Below, in pieces: positions 8,294 to 16,279 of a stretch of 34,204 bases of DNA. The notes under the pieces are model-generated. The model worked only from the letters and a program-made list of their open reading frames with translations. It was not told the origin of the DNA and ran no database searches. Where the stretch lies: the NCBI GenBank assembly GCA_029251865.1, contig JAQXCN010000014.1, forward strand, positions 1 to 34,204. Direction: 5' to 3'. Positions within the stretch are counted from its first letter, which is position 1, and each line of letters starts with the position of its first letter. The position numbers and the translations under genes were made by a program. Source of the stretch: Crocinitomicaceae bacterium (GTDB lineage Bacteria; Bacteroidota; Bacteroidia; Flavobacteriales_D; Crocinitomicaceae).

Positions 8294-10507
8294 ATGCTGA
8301 AAAACATCAAACTTGTAAGGGACTTCTTTCCTTTTGTACTTTTAAAAGCACAAATCAAATACAATTTTTTTGGCTTGCTCTATTGGGCACTTTTATTCAG
8401 TATTTTATGTAACCTTTTCGGTGCGAATTTTGGAGTTCCATTTCTGTTTTATTCACCTGAGTATCTTGGTGAGGTAGGCTTATGGTCATTTGCTTTATTA
8501 GGTTTTTCAGTTGGTGGCTTTTCGATGGCTTTCAATGTATATAGTTATATCAAATTAGGTCCTAGATTTCCCTTTTTGGTAGTTGTTTCAACCCCTTTTT
8601 TTAGATTTTGCATCAACAACTTCCTCATTCCTTTGGCCTACATCACAATATACCTTGTTAAAATGACGGCGTTTCAACTCACTGAGGAATTAGCTTCTAA
8701 AAGTAATGTATTGATTTACAACATCTCATTTCTTACAGGCTTCCTTCTATTCATCCTATTCAGTATCTTATATTTTTTTCCTTTACGAACGAATAAAGAT
8801 GCAGATGACACATTCACTGAGTCCAATCCAGTTTCAACCATCACAAGTAAAGGAATTGGTCAAAAGTGGTACAACTATTTCAGGGAAAAACGGACACGTC
8901 CCATTTACTACATTGGCAAAAGATTTAAACTTCATAAAAGCCGAAGTGTCTCACATTTAGAGAAAAATGTCGTAGAAAGCGTTTTTTCGAAAACGAGAAT
9001 CAATGCGTTTATATTTGAAATACTTACAATTGGTGCTTTTATAAGTTTGAGCTTTTTTCGAAACTTTTCATTATTTGAGGTGCCGGCAGCTATGAGCATT
9101 CTCATGCTGCTAACTATTTTATCTATGGTTATTGGTGCTTTAAACTCTTGGTTTCACAGATGGACCTATCCATTGATCTTTTTTGTTTTTTTAGGAATGT
9201 CCGCTATTTCGTCAAAGACAGGGCTCTTTCGCTATACAAGTTATGCGCTTGGTTTAAATTATGCGAAAGAAAAAATCATCGAATACAGCCCTGAAAACAT
9301 TAGACGTAATCATAAAACCAGTGAGTCTGCTTATCCATCAAAAGGAAATATTATTGGCATGCTCGAAAACTGGAAGAAAAAAACAGGGGAGGAAAAACCT
9401 AAGCTTGTCATTTTAAATACCTCTGGTGGCGGGTTAAGAAGTGCGTTATGGACCTTTACAGTGTTGTCGAATGCTAATGAAAAACTTGATGCCAAGCTTT
9501 CACAAAACTTACAAATGATTACCGGCGCCTCAGGGGGTATGGTCGGGGCCGCTTATTTCAGAGAAATTCAACTGAGAAAAGAGCTTAAAACAATAGATGG
9601 AAATACAGCAATATTCAAAGAGAGATTGAGTAAAGATCTTTTAAATAGATTGTCTTTTTCTGCTTCTACAAGCGACCTCTTTATGCGCTACAAAAAGGTC
9701 GTTTACTATGATAAAAAATACACGCAAGAAAGAGGTTGTGAATTTGAAAAAGAACTTCATCAAAACTTAAATGATTATCTCGAACACCCCTTAGGATATT
9801 ATAAAGAATATGAAAAAAGAAGTAGTATCCCCTTAATGATTTTTAGTCCAACCATCGTCAATGACGGAAGACGTCTTCTTATCTCGTCTCAAAATCTGAG
9901 TTTCATGATTGGCAACGACAAAAAAACAACCTACGAAAATATCGACTTTCAATCTTTCTTTAAAAATAATGAACCTAACCATATGCGTTTTTCTTCCGTG
10001 CTAAGAGCGAATGCTACCTTCCCAATGATTATGCCCATGATGGCGCTTCCAACCAAACCAGAAATACAGCTCATGGATGCGGGAATAAGAGATAATTATG
10101 GCGGAAAAGTTTCTGTTGACTATTTATTTGCGCTTAATGAATGGATTGCAGAGAATACATCAGGTGTGGTGATTTTAGAAATTAGGGATACCAAAAGAAT
10201 TATGAGTAATGAGGTTTACAGAGAATTATCACTAATGGATAAGTTGTTCTTGCCGTTCGGCAACCTATTAACCAACTTTACGAGAACACAAGACCTTGAT
10301 CAAGAGCAGTTAACTAAACTTTGCGAGACAAGCTTCAATTTCCCTGTGGATAAAGTCACCTTTAATCTAAGAGAAGATTATAACGAACGCATATCATTGT
10401 CTTGGCACCTAACAAAAAGAGAAAAGCAAAAAATAGAAGCTGCTTTCTCAAGCCAGGAGAATCAAACGGCATTTGACAAGCTAAAGTCCCTAACTGCAAA
10501 ACAATAA
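8294..10507 (+). CDS. Patatin-like phospholipase with multi-pass N-terminal membrane region
   Basis: A 737-residue protein in two parts. Residues ~25-310 contain about seven hydrophobic segments (roughly 25-45, 60-85, 95-125, 140-163, 237-256, 264-285, 291-308), separated by a basic loop at 185-235. From ~370 comes a patatin catalytic domain. It has an oxyanion motif (NTSGGGLRSALW, 375-386), the nucleophile S413 in GASGG, and the catalytic aspartate D595 in LMDAGIRDNYGG (DG-type box written as DAG). Patatins cleave acyl esters of lipids with a Ser-Asp dyad. Here the enzyme would sit at the inner membrane. It follows hutF by 51 bases and ends at a strong terminator. Substrate and physiological role are not evident. 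Confidence 0.88.
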   Translation: MLKNIKLVRDFFPFVLLKAQIKYNFFGLLYWALLFSILCNLFGANFGVPFLFYSPEYLGEVGLWSFALLGFSVGGFSMAFNVYSYIKLGPRFPFLVVVSTPFFRFCINNFLIPLAYITIYLVKMTAFQLTEELASKSNVLIYNISFLTGFLLFILFSILYFFPLRTNKDADDTFTESNPVSTITSKGIGQKWYNYFREKRTRPIYYIGKRFKLHKSRSVSHLEKNVVESVFSKTRINAFIFEILTIGAFISLSFFRNFSLFEVPAAMSILMLLTILSMVIGALNSWFHRWTYPLIFFVFLGMSAISSKTGLFRYTSYALGLNYAKEKIIEYSPENIRRNHKTSESAYPSKGNIIGMLENWKKKTGEEKPKLVILNTSGGGLRSALWTFTVLSNANEKLDAKLSQNLQMITGASGGMVGAAYFREIQLRKELKTIDGNTAIFKERLSKDLLNRLSFSASTSDLFMRYKKVVYYDKKYTQERGCEFEKELHQNLNDYLEHPLGYYKEYEKRSSIPLMIFSPTIVNDGRRLLISSQNLSFMIGNDKKTTYENIDFQSFFKNNEPNHMRFSSVLRANATFPMIMPMMALPTKPEIQLMDAGIRDNYGGKVSVDYLFALNEWIAENTSGVVILEIRDTKRIMSNEVYRELSLMDKLFLPFGNLLTNFTRTQDLDQEQLTKLCETSFNFPVDKVTFNLREDYNERISLSWHLTKREKQKIEAAFSSQENQTAFDKLKSLTAKQ

Positions 10508-10509
10508 AA

Positions 10510-10529
10510 AAGGGGACCGAAGTCCCCTT
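10510..10529 (+). terminator. Intrinsic terminator after the patatin gene
   Basis: A perfect 8-bp stem, AAGGGGAC/GTCCCCTT, with a CGAA tetraloop begins 3 bases after the stop codon and is followed by a T-rich stretch (GATTTTATT). It closes the 5.6-10.5 kb plus-strand unit. Confidence 0.85.
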
Positions 10530-10668
10530 GATTTTATTAACCTGTAGCAAAGTTAATCTAAATACAATAGCCTTTAACGGAAGAAATTAAAATAAGTTTC
10601 AATAATAAATTAACATTTTAGCATTGATAAACTATTTGTAAGGTCTCCCATGTATTACTCTGCATCAA

Positions 10669-10676
10669 TATATTTG
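10669..10676 (+). promoter_or_regulatory. Bacteroidota -7 promoter box (TATATTTG) of the SirB1-like gene
   Basis: A perfect match to TAnnTTTG ends 4 bases before the ATG at 10681. In the Bacteroidota promoter model this places the transcription start at or next to the A of ATG, giving a leaderless mRNA. No convincing -33 TTTG is present. Confidence 0.6.
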
Positions 10677-10680
10677 TTGT

Positions 10681-11565
10681 ATGCCAAAGGACAAACCTTC
10701 AATTTCAGCATTAGTCAAATTAATAGATGATCCTGATGAAAATGTTTTCTCACATGTTCGAGACGAACTTATTAAATGCGGGAGCATGGCAATTCCTTAT
10801 CTCGAAAAATCTTGGGAAGAAGACTACTATGGCCTGGTCTTTCAAAGTAGAATCGAAAATATTATTCATGATATTCAATTTGACGAAGTAAAAACTAGTC
10901 TAGAAAATTGGAACGACTGTGCTGAAAAAGATCTTTTAGAAGGTGCAATTATAATCGCCAAGTATCAGTATCCAGGATTAGACGAAGCTTCAATAAAAAG
11001 CTTCATTGAGACCATAAGGCAGGATATATGGCTCGAGTTAAACGACCACCTTACAGCATTTGAACAGGTAAAAGTCTTTAACAAAATATTCTTCAAGGTA
11101 CATAAGTTTCATGGAGATAGTAAAAACTACCATTCGCCTGTCAACTCTTATATTAATACCGTTTTAGAAAGTAAAAAAGGGAATCCGCTGAGTATTTGTC
11201 TACTGTACAGTATCATTGCACAATCTTTAGACCTACCCATATACGGGGTAAACCTTCCTAATCACTTTGTACTCGCTTATATTGACACCAAGGGGTCGGT
11301 TTCGATGATTAATGAAGATAATGAATATGGCGTCCTTTGTTATATTAACGCATTTTCAAATGGTGTAATCTTCAACACAAATGAAATAAAACAATTTCTT
11401 GACGAAATTAAACGTCCGCATCGCCGAGAATATTTTGAACCTTGCTCTAACTCAGCAATAATTAAAAGAATGCTCAACAATCTCATTTCATCTTTTCAAC
11501 GCGTAGGAAATTCTGAAAAAGTTGAAGAACTCACAATTCTGAGAGACATCATTCAAGGCAATTAA
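10681..11565 (+). CDS. SirB1/transglutaminase-like family protein
   Basis: A 294-residue protein. The first ~70 residues look like a helical, HEAT-like region (ISALVKLIDDPDENV, MAIPYLEKSW). The remainder is the SirB1-type transglutaminase-like core (Transglut_core2). It is recognised by KGNPLSICLLYSIIAQSLDLPIYGVNLPNHFVLAY at ~166-200, with C173 and H195 at the places where a Cys-His pair would be sought. The segment CYINAFSNG has N223 where I recall relatives having aspartate (IDPF-type). Members of the family have no well-defined biochemical function, so none is given. The gene is preceded by a perfect promoter box 4 bases from the ATG and is 32 bases from pepT, which has its own box. Confidence 0.82.
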   Translation: MPKDKPSISALVKLIDDPDENVFSHVRDELIKCGSMAIPYLEKSWEEDYYGLVFQSRIENIIHDIQFDEVKTSLENWNDCAEKDLLEGAIIIAKYQYPGLDEASIKSFIETIRQDIWLELNDHLTAFEQVKVFNKIFFKVHKFHGDSKNYHSPVNSYINTVLESKKGNPLSICLLYSIIAQSLDLPIYGVNLPNHFVLAYIDTKGSVSMINEDNEYGVLCYINAFSNGVIFNTNEIKQFLDEIKRPHRREYFEPCSNSAIIKRMLNNLISSFQRVGNSEKVEELTILRDIIQGN

Positions 11566-11585
11566 ATCCGAAGGATTAGGATTCG

Positions 11586-11593
11586 TATATTTG
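11586..11593 (+). promoter_or_regulatory. Bacteroidota -7 promoter box (TATATTTG) of pepT
   Basis: A perfect TAnnTTTG box ends 4 bases before the pepT ATG at 11598, in a spacer of only 32 bases. It predicts a separate, leaderless start for pepT-holA-rsmE despite the close upstream gene. Confidence 0.6.
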
Positions 11594-11597
11594 AGGT

Positions 11598-12845
11598 ATG
11601 AATTATAAACATACCGTTGAAGAGCGTTTTATACGTTACGCTAAAATTGATACCACTGCCGATCCGACCTCAACAACTTTTCCCTCATCTGAGATACAAA
11701 AAAATCTCGGAAGACTTCTTGTTTCAGAACTTCAAGACCTTGGTGCAATTGATGTCGAAATGGACAAATGGGGTTATGTTTTTGGGACTATTCCCTCAAA
11801 TTCTTTAAAAGAAAATATTCCTACTATTTGCTTTTGTTCCCATATGGATACTGCTCCTGATTGCAGCGGGACAAATGTAAAACCGCTTGTTCATAGAAAC
11901 TATCAAGGTGCACCTATTGTTCTCCCTGACGATCCTACACAAATCATTACCAAAGAAAAGCAAAAGTACCTTCAAGGAAAACTAGGTGACGATATTATTA
12001 CCGCTAGTGGAGAAACTTTACTTGGCGCAGATGATAAAGCTGGAATTGCAATTATTATGGATTTCGCAAAATATATGATTGAGCATCCGCAATACAAACA
12101 TGGTGATATTCGTATTTTATTCACGCCCGATGAGGAAATTGGAAAAGGTGTTGATCACCTTGACATGAAAAAGCTCAATGCTGACTTTGGCTACACACTT
12201 GATGGTGGACCAGAAGGATCAATTGAGGACGAGTCTTTCTCTGCTGATGGTATGAAAGTTACTATTGAAGGACTTAGTGCGCATCCAGGATATGCCAAAG
12301 GAAAAATGGTGAATGCAATTAAAATGGCAGCTTTACTCGTAGATTCCTTGCCAAAAAACAACCTAACTCCGGAAACAACATCCCATCGCGAAGGGTTCAT
12401 TCATCCTTATTCGATTGAGGGTGCACTTGAAAAGGCAAGCGTAGAATTCATTATTCGTGATCATGACACCTCAAAACTATCAGAATACGAGAGCCTTATT
12501 GCTAATACAATGAAAACTATTGCCGACGAAAACAAAGGAATCACCTTTAACATAGAAATCACTGAACAGTATCGTAATATGAAAGAAATTCTAAATGAAT
12601 ATCCTGAAGTTTGCGAATATGCAGGTGAAGCAATGCAAAAGGCTGGAATAAAACCTGTTTTTGATTTAATCCGAGGAGGTACAGATGGATCAAGAATGTC
12701 TTTTATGGGTATGCCTTGTCCAAATATCTTTACAGGAGAAATGGCGATCCATTCTCGTCAAGAATACGTTGTTGTGCAGGATATGGAAAAATCTGTAAAA
12801 ACCTTAGTTGAGTTAATTCAAATTTGGGAGCAAAGACATGAATGA
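11598..12845 (+). CDS. pepT: Peptidase T (tripeptide aminopeptidase)
   Basis: A 415-residue M20B metallopeptidase, close to the usual ~410. It removes the N-terminal residue of tripeptides in the cytoplasm using two zinc ions. Visible ligands are H82 and D84 in SHMDTAPD, the bridging aspartate in LLGADDKAG (residues 141-149), the catalytic/ligand glutamates in TPDEEIGKG (176-184), D in TLDGGPEG and the late histidine in MAIHSRQEY. The dimerisation insert with LSAHPGYAKGKMVNA is present. Its last 8 bases overlap the start of holA. Confidence 0.96.
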   Translation: MNYKHTVEERFIRYAKIDTTADPTSTTFPSSEIQKNLGRLLVSELQDLGAIDVEMDKWGYVFGTIPSNSLKENIPTICFCSHMDTAPDCSGTNVKPLVHRNYQGAPIVLPDDPTQIITKEKQKYLQGKLGDDIITASGETLLGADDKAGIAIIMDFAKYMIEHPQYKHGDIRILFTPDEEIGKGVDHLDMKKLNADFGYTLDGGPEGSIEDESFSADGMKVTIEGLSAHPGYAKGKMVNAIKMAALLVDSLPKNNLTPETTSHREGFIHPYSIEGALEKASVEFIIRDHDTSKLSEYESLIANTMKTIADENKGITFNIEITEQYRNMKEILNEYPEVCEYAGEAMQKAGIKPVFDLIRGGTDGSRMSFMGMPCPNIFTGEMAIHSRQEYVVVQDMEKSVKTLVELIQIWEQRHE

Positions 12846-13839
12846 AAAGTTAATTCTTAGGGAAATTGAAAACAAAAACTTTCAACCTGTATATTTCCTT
12901 CATGGTGAAGAGCCTTACTTCATTGACCTTATTTCAAATGCATTAATAAAAAATGCACTTGAGGAACATGAAAAGGAATTCAATCAGAGTGTTCTATATG
13001 GCAAAGGTACAGACCATTTGGTTCTCATCAATGAACTTAAGTCCTTTCCGATGGGAAGCGAAAAGAGACTTGTTGTTCTAAAAGAAGCACAAGACTTTAA
13101 AAAAATAGAGGACCTTTGCTCCTATTTTGAAAACCCAAACCCATCGACCATTTTTGTGATCTGTCACAAATACAAAAAATACGATTCTCGTAAAAAATCA
13201 CTTAAATTAATTGCAAAGCAAGGGCAGATTTTTCTCTCTGAAAAAATTAAAGAATATCAGCTTAATGAATGGATCCAGCGTTACGTTACAAGCCAAGGAT
13301 TTACACTTAATTCAAAAGCCACGATGCTCCTTGGAGAGTTCTTAGGCAACGACTTGGGCCGAATCGTTAATGAAGTTGAAAAGCTCGGCGTAATTTATCC
13401 GAAGGGCGCTCAAATCGATGAAAAACATATCGAGGAGAATATTGGCATTTCTAAAGATTATAATCTTTTTGAGCTTACAAATGCTGTCGCAGCTCAGGAT
13501 ATTCATAAGGCATACAAAATTATTCACTACTTTGAATTGAATCCTAAAGCAGTTCATTTACCACAGATTGTGTCCTCATTATTTACTTTTTTTTCAAATG
13601 TTTTAAAGATTCACTTCCTAAAATTTAGTGCGCGGGAAGCCATTGCAAAAGAACTTCGTGTTCATCCTTTTGTTGCAGGGGAATTGTCAAAAGCCAAATC
13701 CAAATTCAGCCCAAAAAAATTAGCTTTTAATATGGAAGTTCTCCAAGATTATGATTTAAAATCTAAAGGTTACGGAAACACTACCTCAAGTCAAGCTGAC
13801 TTGATGAAAGAACTGATTTTTAAACTTCTGAATCCATGA
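12838..13839 (+). CDS. holA: DNA polymerase III subunit delta
   Basis: A 333-residue clamp-loader delta subunit, which opens the sliding clamp for loading onto DNA. The N-terminal AAA+-like domain begins with QPVYFLHGEEPYFIDLISNALI, continues with FPMGSEKRLVVLKEAQDF and FVICHKYKKYDSRKKSLK, and lacks a functional Walker A as usual for delta. The C-terminal helical part contains LGNDLGRIVNEVEKL and ISKDYNLFELTNAV. The start overlaps pepT by 8 bases and the stop overlaps rsmE by 4 (ATGA), so the three genes are coupled. Confidence 0.94.
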   Translation: MNEKLILREIENKNFQPVYFLHGEEPYFIDLISNALIKNALEEHEKEFNQSVLYGKGTDHLVLINELKSFPMGSEKRLVVLKEAQDFKKIEDLCSYFENPNPSTIFVICHKYKKYDSRKKSLKLIAKQGQIFLSEKIKEYQLNEWIQRYVTSQGFTLNSKATMLLGEFLGNDLGRIVNEVEKLGVIYPKGAQIDEKHIEENIGISKDYNLFELTNAVAAQDIHKAYKIIHYFELNPKAVHLPQIVSSLFTFFSNVLKIHFLKFSAREAIAKELRVHPFVAGELSKAKSKFSPKKLAFNMEVLQDYDLKSKGYGNTTSSQADLMKELIFKLLNP

Positions 13840-14516
13840 TTTTTTATGCGCCTCAATGTACGATGAATACAAAGGACTATACACTGTCTGAAATTGAATC
13901 AAAACATTGTATTAAAGTATTAAGAAAACAATTAGGAAACCACATAGAGCTCATTAATGGTAAAGGAGGTCATTTTTCATGTGAAATTATTGATCCCCAT
14001 TTCAAACGTTGCAAAGTAAAAATTGAGGCGAAGAGTGAATATCCTAAGTCAAAGGATGACATTCACATTGCAATGGCAGTTCCAAAAAGCAGTGAGCGTT
14101 TAGAATGGTTTCTAGAAAAGGCCACCGAACTTGGCATTCAAACCTTATCACTTATAAACTGTGGAAATAGTGAGCGAACGAAAATAAATCAAAAAAGATT
14201 AGAGAAAATAGCAATCTCCGCACTTAAACAGTCGAAAAGGTACCACCTTCCAATAATTAATGCACCGATTCCATTTAAAAAATTCATAGAATCATTCCCC
14301 ACAGGGTTTATTGGACATTGTTACGATAGTGAGAAAAAACATGCAAAAGAAATAGAAAAAATCTTACCTTTTTTAATTGGCCCAGAAGGCGATTTCACTC
14401 AAGAAGAGGTCACGATAGCTCTAGAATCAGGTTATACTTCAATTGAGCTAAGTAAAAACAGGCTTAGGACAGAAACAGCAGCACTTACTAGCGTTTTTTA
14501 TTTAAGTAACGTGTAA
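13836..14516 (+). CDS. rsmE: 16S rRNA (uracil(1498)-N(3))-methyltransferase
   Basis: A 226-residue SPOUT-fold methyltransferase that methylates U1498 of 16S rRNA with S-adenosylmethionine. The N-terminal PUA-like part includes SKHCIKVLRKQLGNHIELINGKGG. The SPOUT knot is shown by KSSERLEWFLEKATELGI, LLPFLIGPEGDFTQEE-like segment (IGPEGDFTQEEV) and SIELSKNRLRTETA near the C-terminus. It starts within the holA stop codon. Its 3' end overlaps the 3' end of folA on the other strand by 19 bases. Confidence 0.95.
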   Translation: MIFYAPQCTMNTKDYTLSEIESKHCIKVLRKQLGNHIELINGKGGHFSCEIIDPHFKRCKVKIEAKSEYPKSKDDIHIAMAVPKSSERLEWFLEKATELGIQTLSLINCGNSERTKINQKRLEKIAISALKQSKRYHLPIINAPIPFKKFIESFPTGFIGHCYDSEKKHAKEIEKILPFLIGPEGDFTQEEVTIALESGYTSIELSKNRLRTETAALTSVFYLSNV

Positions 14517-15007
14517 CGGAAGACTTCAAATGAATGTTTATGCTTTTCATCCACTGCTTGAGTCATAATTAATTCTCTATTCCATAAACCTTGATCGAAA
14601 TCAGGGAAAAAAGTATCGGCATCATAATCTCCATCTATGTGCGTGATAAACATTTCATCAACAACACCCTTATCTAATGCCAATTTGTAAATCTCACCAC
14701 CACCTATTATAAAAACCTTACGTTCATTACCCTCCGCAAAGTTTGAAATCGCATTACTCAATGAATTGAAAACCTGACAATCTTTGGCCTGAAATGCCAT
14801 ATTCCTTGTAAGGATAACATTTTCCCTTTTTGGCAGTGGTCGGTATTTTTCGGGAATAGAATCATAATTTTTCCTTCCCATAACCACAATTTGATTTTCA
14901 GTGGTCTCCTTAAAAAACCTCATATCATTCGGAAGATGCCACATAAGATCGTTATCCCGACCTATGCCTCTATTCCTATCCATTGCAACAATTAGAGATA
15001 CCTTCAT
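14498..15007 (-). CDS. folA: Dihydrofolate reductase
   Basis: A 169-residue DHFR that reduces dihydrofolate to tetrahydrofolate with NADPH. Typical sequence: VSLIVAMDRNRGIGRDNDLMWHLPNDMRFFKETT at the N-terminus (substrate-binding acidic residue in LPNDM), MGRKNYDSIPEKYRPLP, NVILTRN and the NADPH-binding FIIGGGEIYKLAL, ending with the FEVFRYT strand. It overlaps thyA by one base (TAATG). ThyA makes dihydrofolate, which this enzyme recycles. Its end overlaps rsmE, so no separate terminator fits between the converging genes. Confidence 0.97.
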   Translation of the reverse strand: MKVSLIVAMDRNRGIGRDNDLMWHLPNDMRFFKETTENQIVVMGRKNYDSIPEKYRPLPKRENVILTRNMAFQAKDCQVFNSLSNAISNFAEGNERKVFIIGGGEIYKLALDKGVVDEMFITHIDGDYDADTFFPDFDQGLWNRELIMTQAVDEKHKHSFEVFRYTLLK

Positions 15008-15801
15008 TATATGGCTACCGCTGCTTTAATATGTGGATGTGGATCATAATTTAACAGCTCAAAATCTTCATACTTAAAAGCAAACAAATCTTTAATCTCA
15101 GGATTTATTTTCATCACTGGTAATGGTCTAAAATCTCTTTGAAGCTGCAACCTAGCTTGATCTAAATGGTTTGAATATAAGTGAGCATCACCCAATGTAT
15201 GCACGAAATCACCAAGTTCTAATTCACATACCTGAGCAATCATCATCGTTAATAAAGCGTACGATGCAATGTTAAATGGAACACCTAAAAACGTGTCGGC
15301 ACTGCGCTGATAAAGCTGGCAACTCAACTTATTATCAGCCACATAAAACTGAAAAAACGCATGACAAGGCGGCAAGGCCATTCCTGATAATTCACCTACA
15401 TTCCAAGCAGAAACAATAATTCTTCGAGAATCAGGAGTCTCCTTAATTTGTTTTAGAATGCCTTTGATTTGATCAATACTTTCTCCATTACGAGTTGGCC
15501 AACTTCTCCATTGAGAACCGTAAACAGGCCCCAAATCACCATTTTCATCTGCCCACTCATCCCAAATAGAAACTTTGTTTTCCTTTAAATAGGCAATATT
15601 TGTATCCCCCTTAAGAAACCAAAGCAATTCATGAATTATAGAACGTAAGTGTAGCTTTTTTGTAGTAACACAAGGAAATCCTTCGTTCAAATCGTAACGC
15701 ATTTGATACCCGAAAACTGAGCGTGTTCCTGTGCCCGTTCGGTCCTCTTTGACCGCTCCCTTGTCTAGAATATGTTGTAACAAATCATGATATTGTCTCA
15801 T
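15007..15801 (-). CDS. thyA: Thymidylate synthase
   Basis: A 264-residue ThyA, the same length as the E. coli enzyme. It methylates dUMP to dTMP using methylene-tetrahydrofolate. The nucleophile is C146 in [14 protein letters not shown]. The phosphate-binding loop [12 protein letters not shown] (20-31) and the arginine pair in [11 protein letters not shown] are present, as is [21 protein letters not shown]. It is coupled to folA through a TAATG overlap. A perfect -7 box ends 4 bases before its ATG, predicting a leaderless thyA-folA mRNA. Confidence 0.98.
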   Translation of the reverse strand: MRQYHDLLQHILDKGAVKEDRTGTGTRSVFGYQMRYDLNEGFPCVTTKKLHLRSIIHELLWFLKGDTNIAYLKENKVSIWDEWADENGDLGPVYGSQWRSWPTRNGESIDQIKGILKQIKETPDSRRIIVSAWNVGELSGMALPPCHAFFQFYVADNKLSCQLYQRSADTFLGVPFNIASYALLTMMIAQVCELELGDFVHTLGDAHLYSNHLDQARLQLQRDFRPLPVMKINPEIKDLFAFKYEDFELLNYDPHPHIKAAVAI

Positions 15802-15805
15802 AAGT

Positions 15806-15813
15806 CAAAAATA
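15806..15813 (-). promoter_or_regulatory. Bacteroidota -7 promoter box (TATTTTTG) of thyA-folA
   Basis: On the minus strand TATTTTTG, a perfect TAnnTTTG, is followed by 4 bases and then the thyA ATG. A TTG lies 17 bases upstream of the box as a possible weak -33 element. The same 4-base spacing is seen at four plus-strand genes in this window. Confidence 0.6.
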
Positions 15814-15907
15814 GAATTTTTTGCCACTGACAATCCATCTAAGCAGAAGGTTTTTTTAACAAGTTAATAACTATTAAAACACAAAGATTAATGTTACTTT
15901 TAAAAGC

Positions 15908-16279
15908 ATGAAGTATGTTCTCATTAGTTTTTTAGTATTCTGCACCTTGAAACTTTCAGCGCAAATAAAAAAAAGAGATCTAGGTATATATCAAGGAACT
16001 TTGGCAGCCTATCAGATTAATAATGGAAAACAATTGTTAGACGTTGAGGCCTGCACAATTCAAGTCACTTTAAGTAAAGAGCATTTAAGACTTGATATTG
16101 GAACGAAAAGCTACAAAGGATTGTACTTGGTGAAAAAGACAAAAAGAAGAGACTACCGCATAAGCTTTACGACGCCTAACAGCCAAATAGAAGAAACATT
16201 CATTTTGAGAGGTAAAGAAAAAAAAATGAATCGAAAGGGTATATTCCCCCAACCCGACTGCACACTTATTAAACCTTAA
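15908..16279 (+). CDS. Small secreted hypothetical protein
   Basis: A 123-residue protein that I do not recognise. It has a signal peptide (MKYVLISFLVFCTLKLSAQ, cleavage after residue 19). The mature part is short, basic and predicted to be beta-rich (LGIYQGTLAAYQI, CTIQVTLSKEHLRLDI, YRISFTTPNSQ, FPQPDCTLIKP). Two cysteines (in EACTI and PDCTL) could form a disulfide outside the cytoplasm. A 7/8 promoter box (TACTTTTA, 15895-15902) ends 5 bases before the ATG. The 3' end overlaps the histidine kinase on the other strand by 11 bases. Export to the periplasm or surface is the only inference made. Confidence 0.7.
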   Translation: MKYVLISFLVFCTLKLSAQIKKRDLGIYQGTLAAYQINNGKQLLDVEACTIQVTLSKEHLRLDIGTKSYKGLYLVKKTKRRDYRISFTTPNSQIEETFILRGKEKKMNRKGIFPQPDCTLIKP

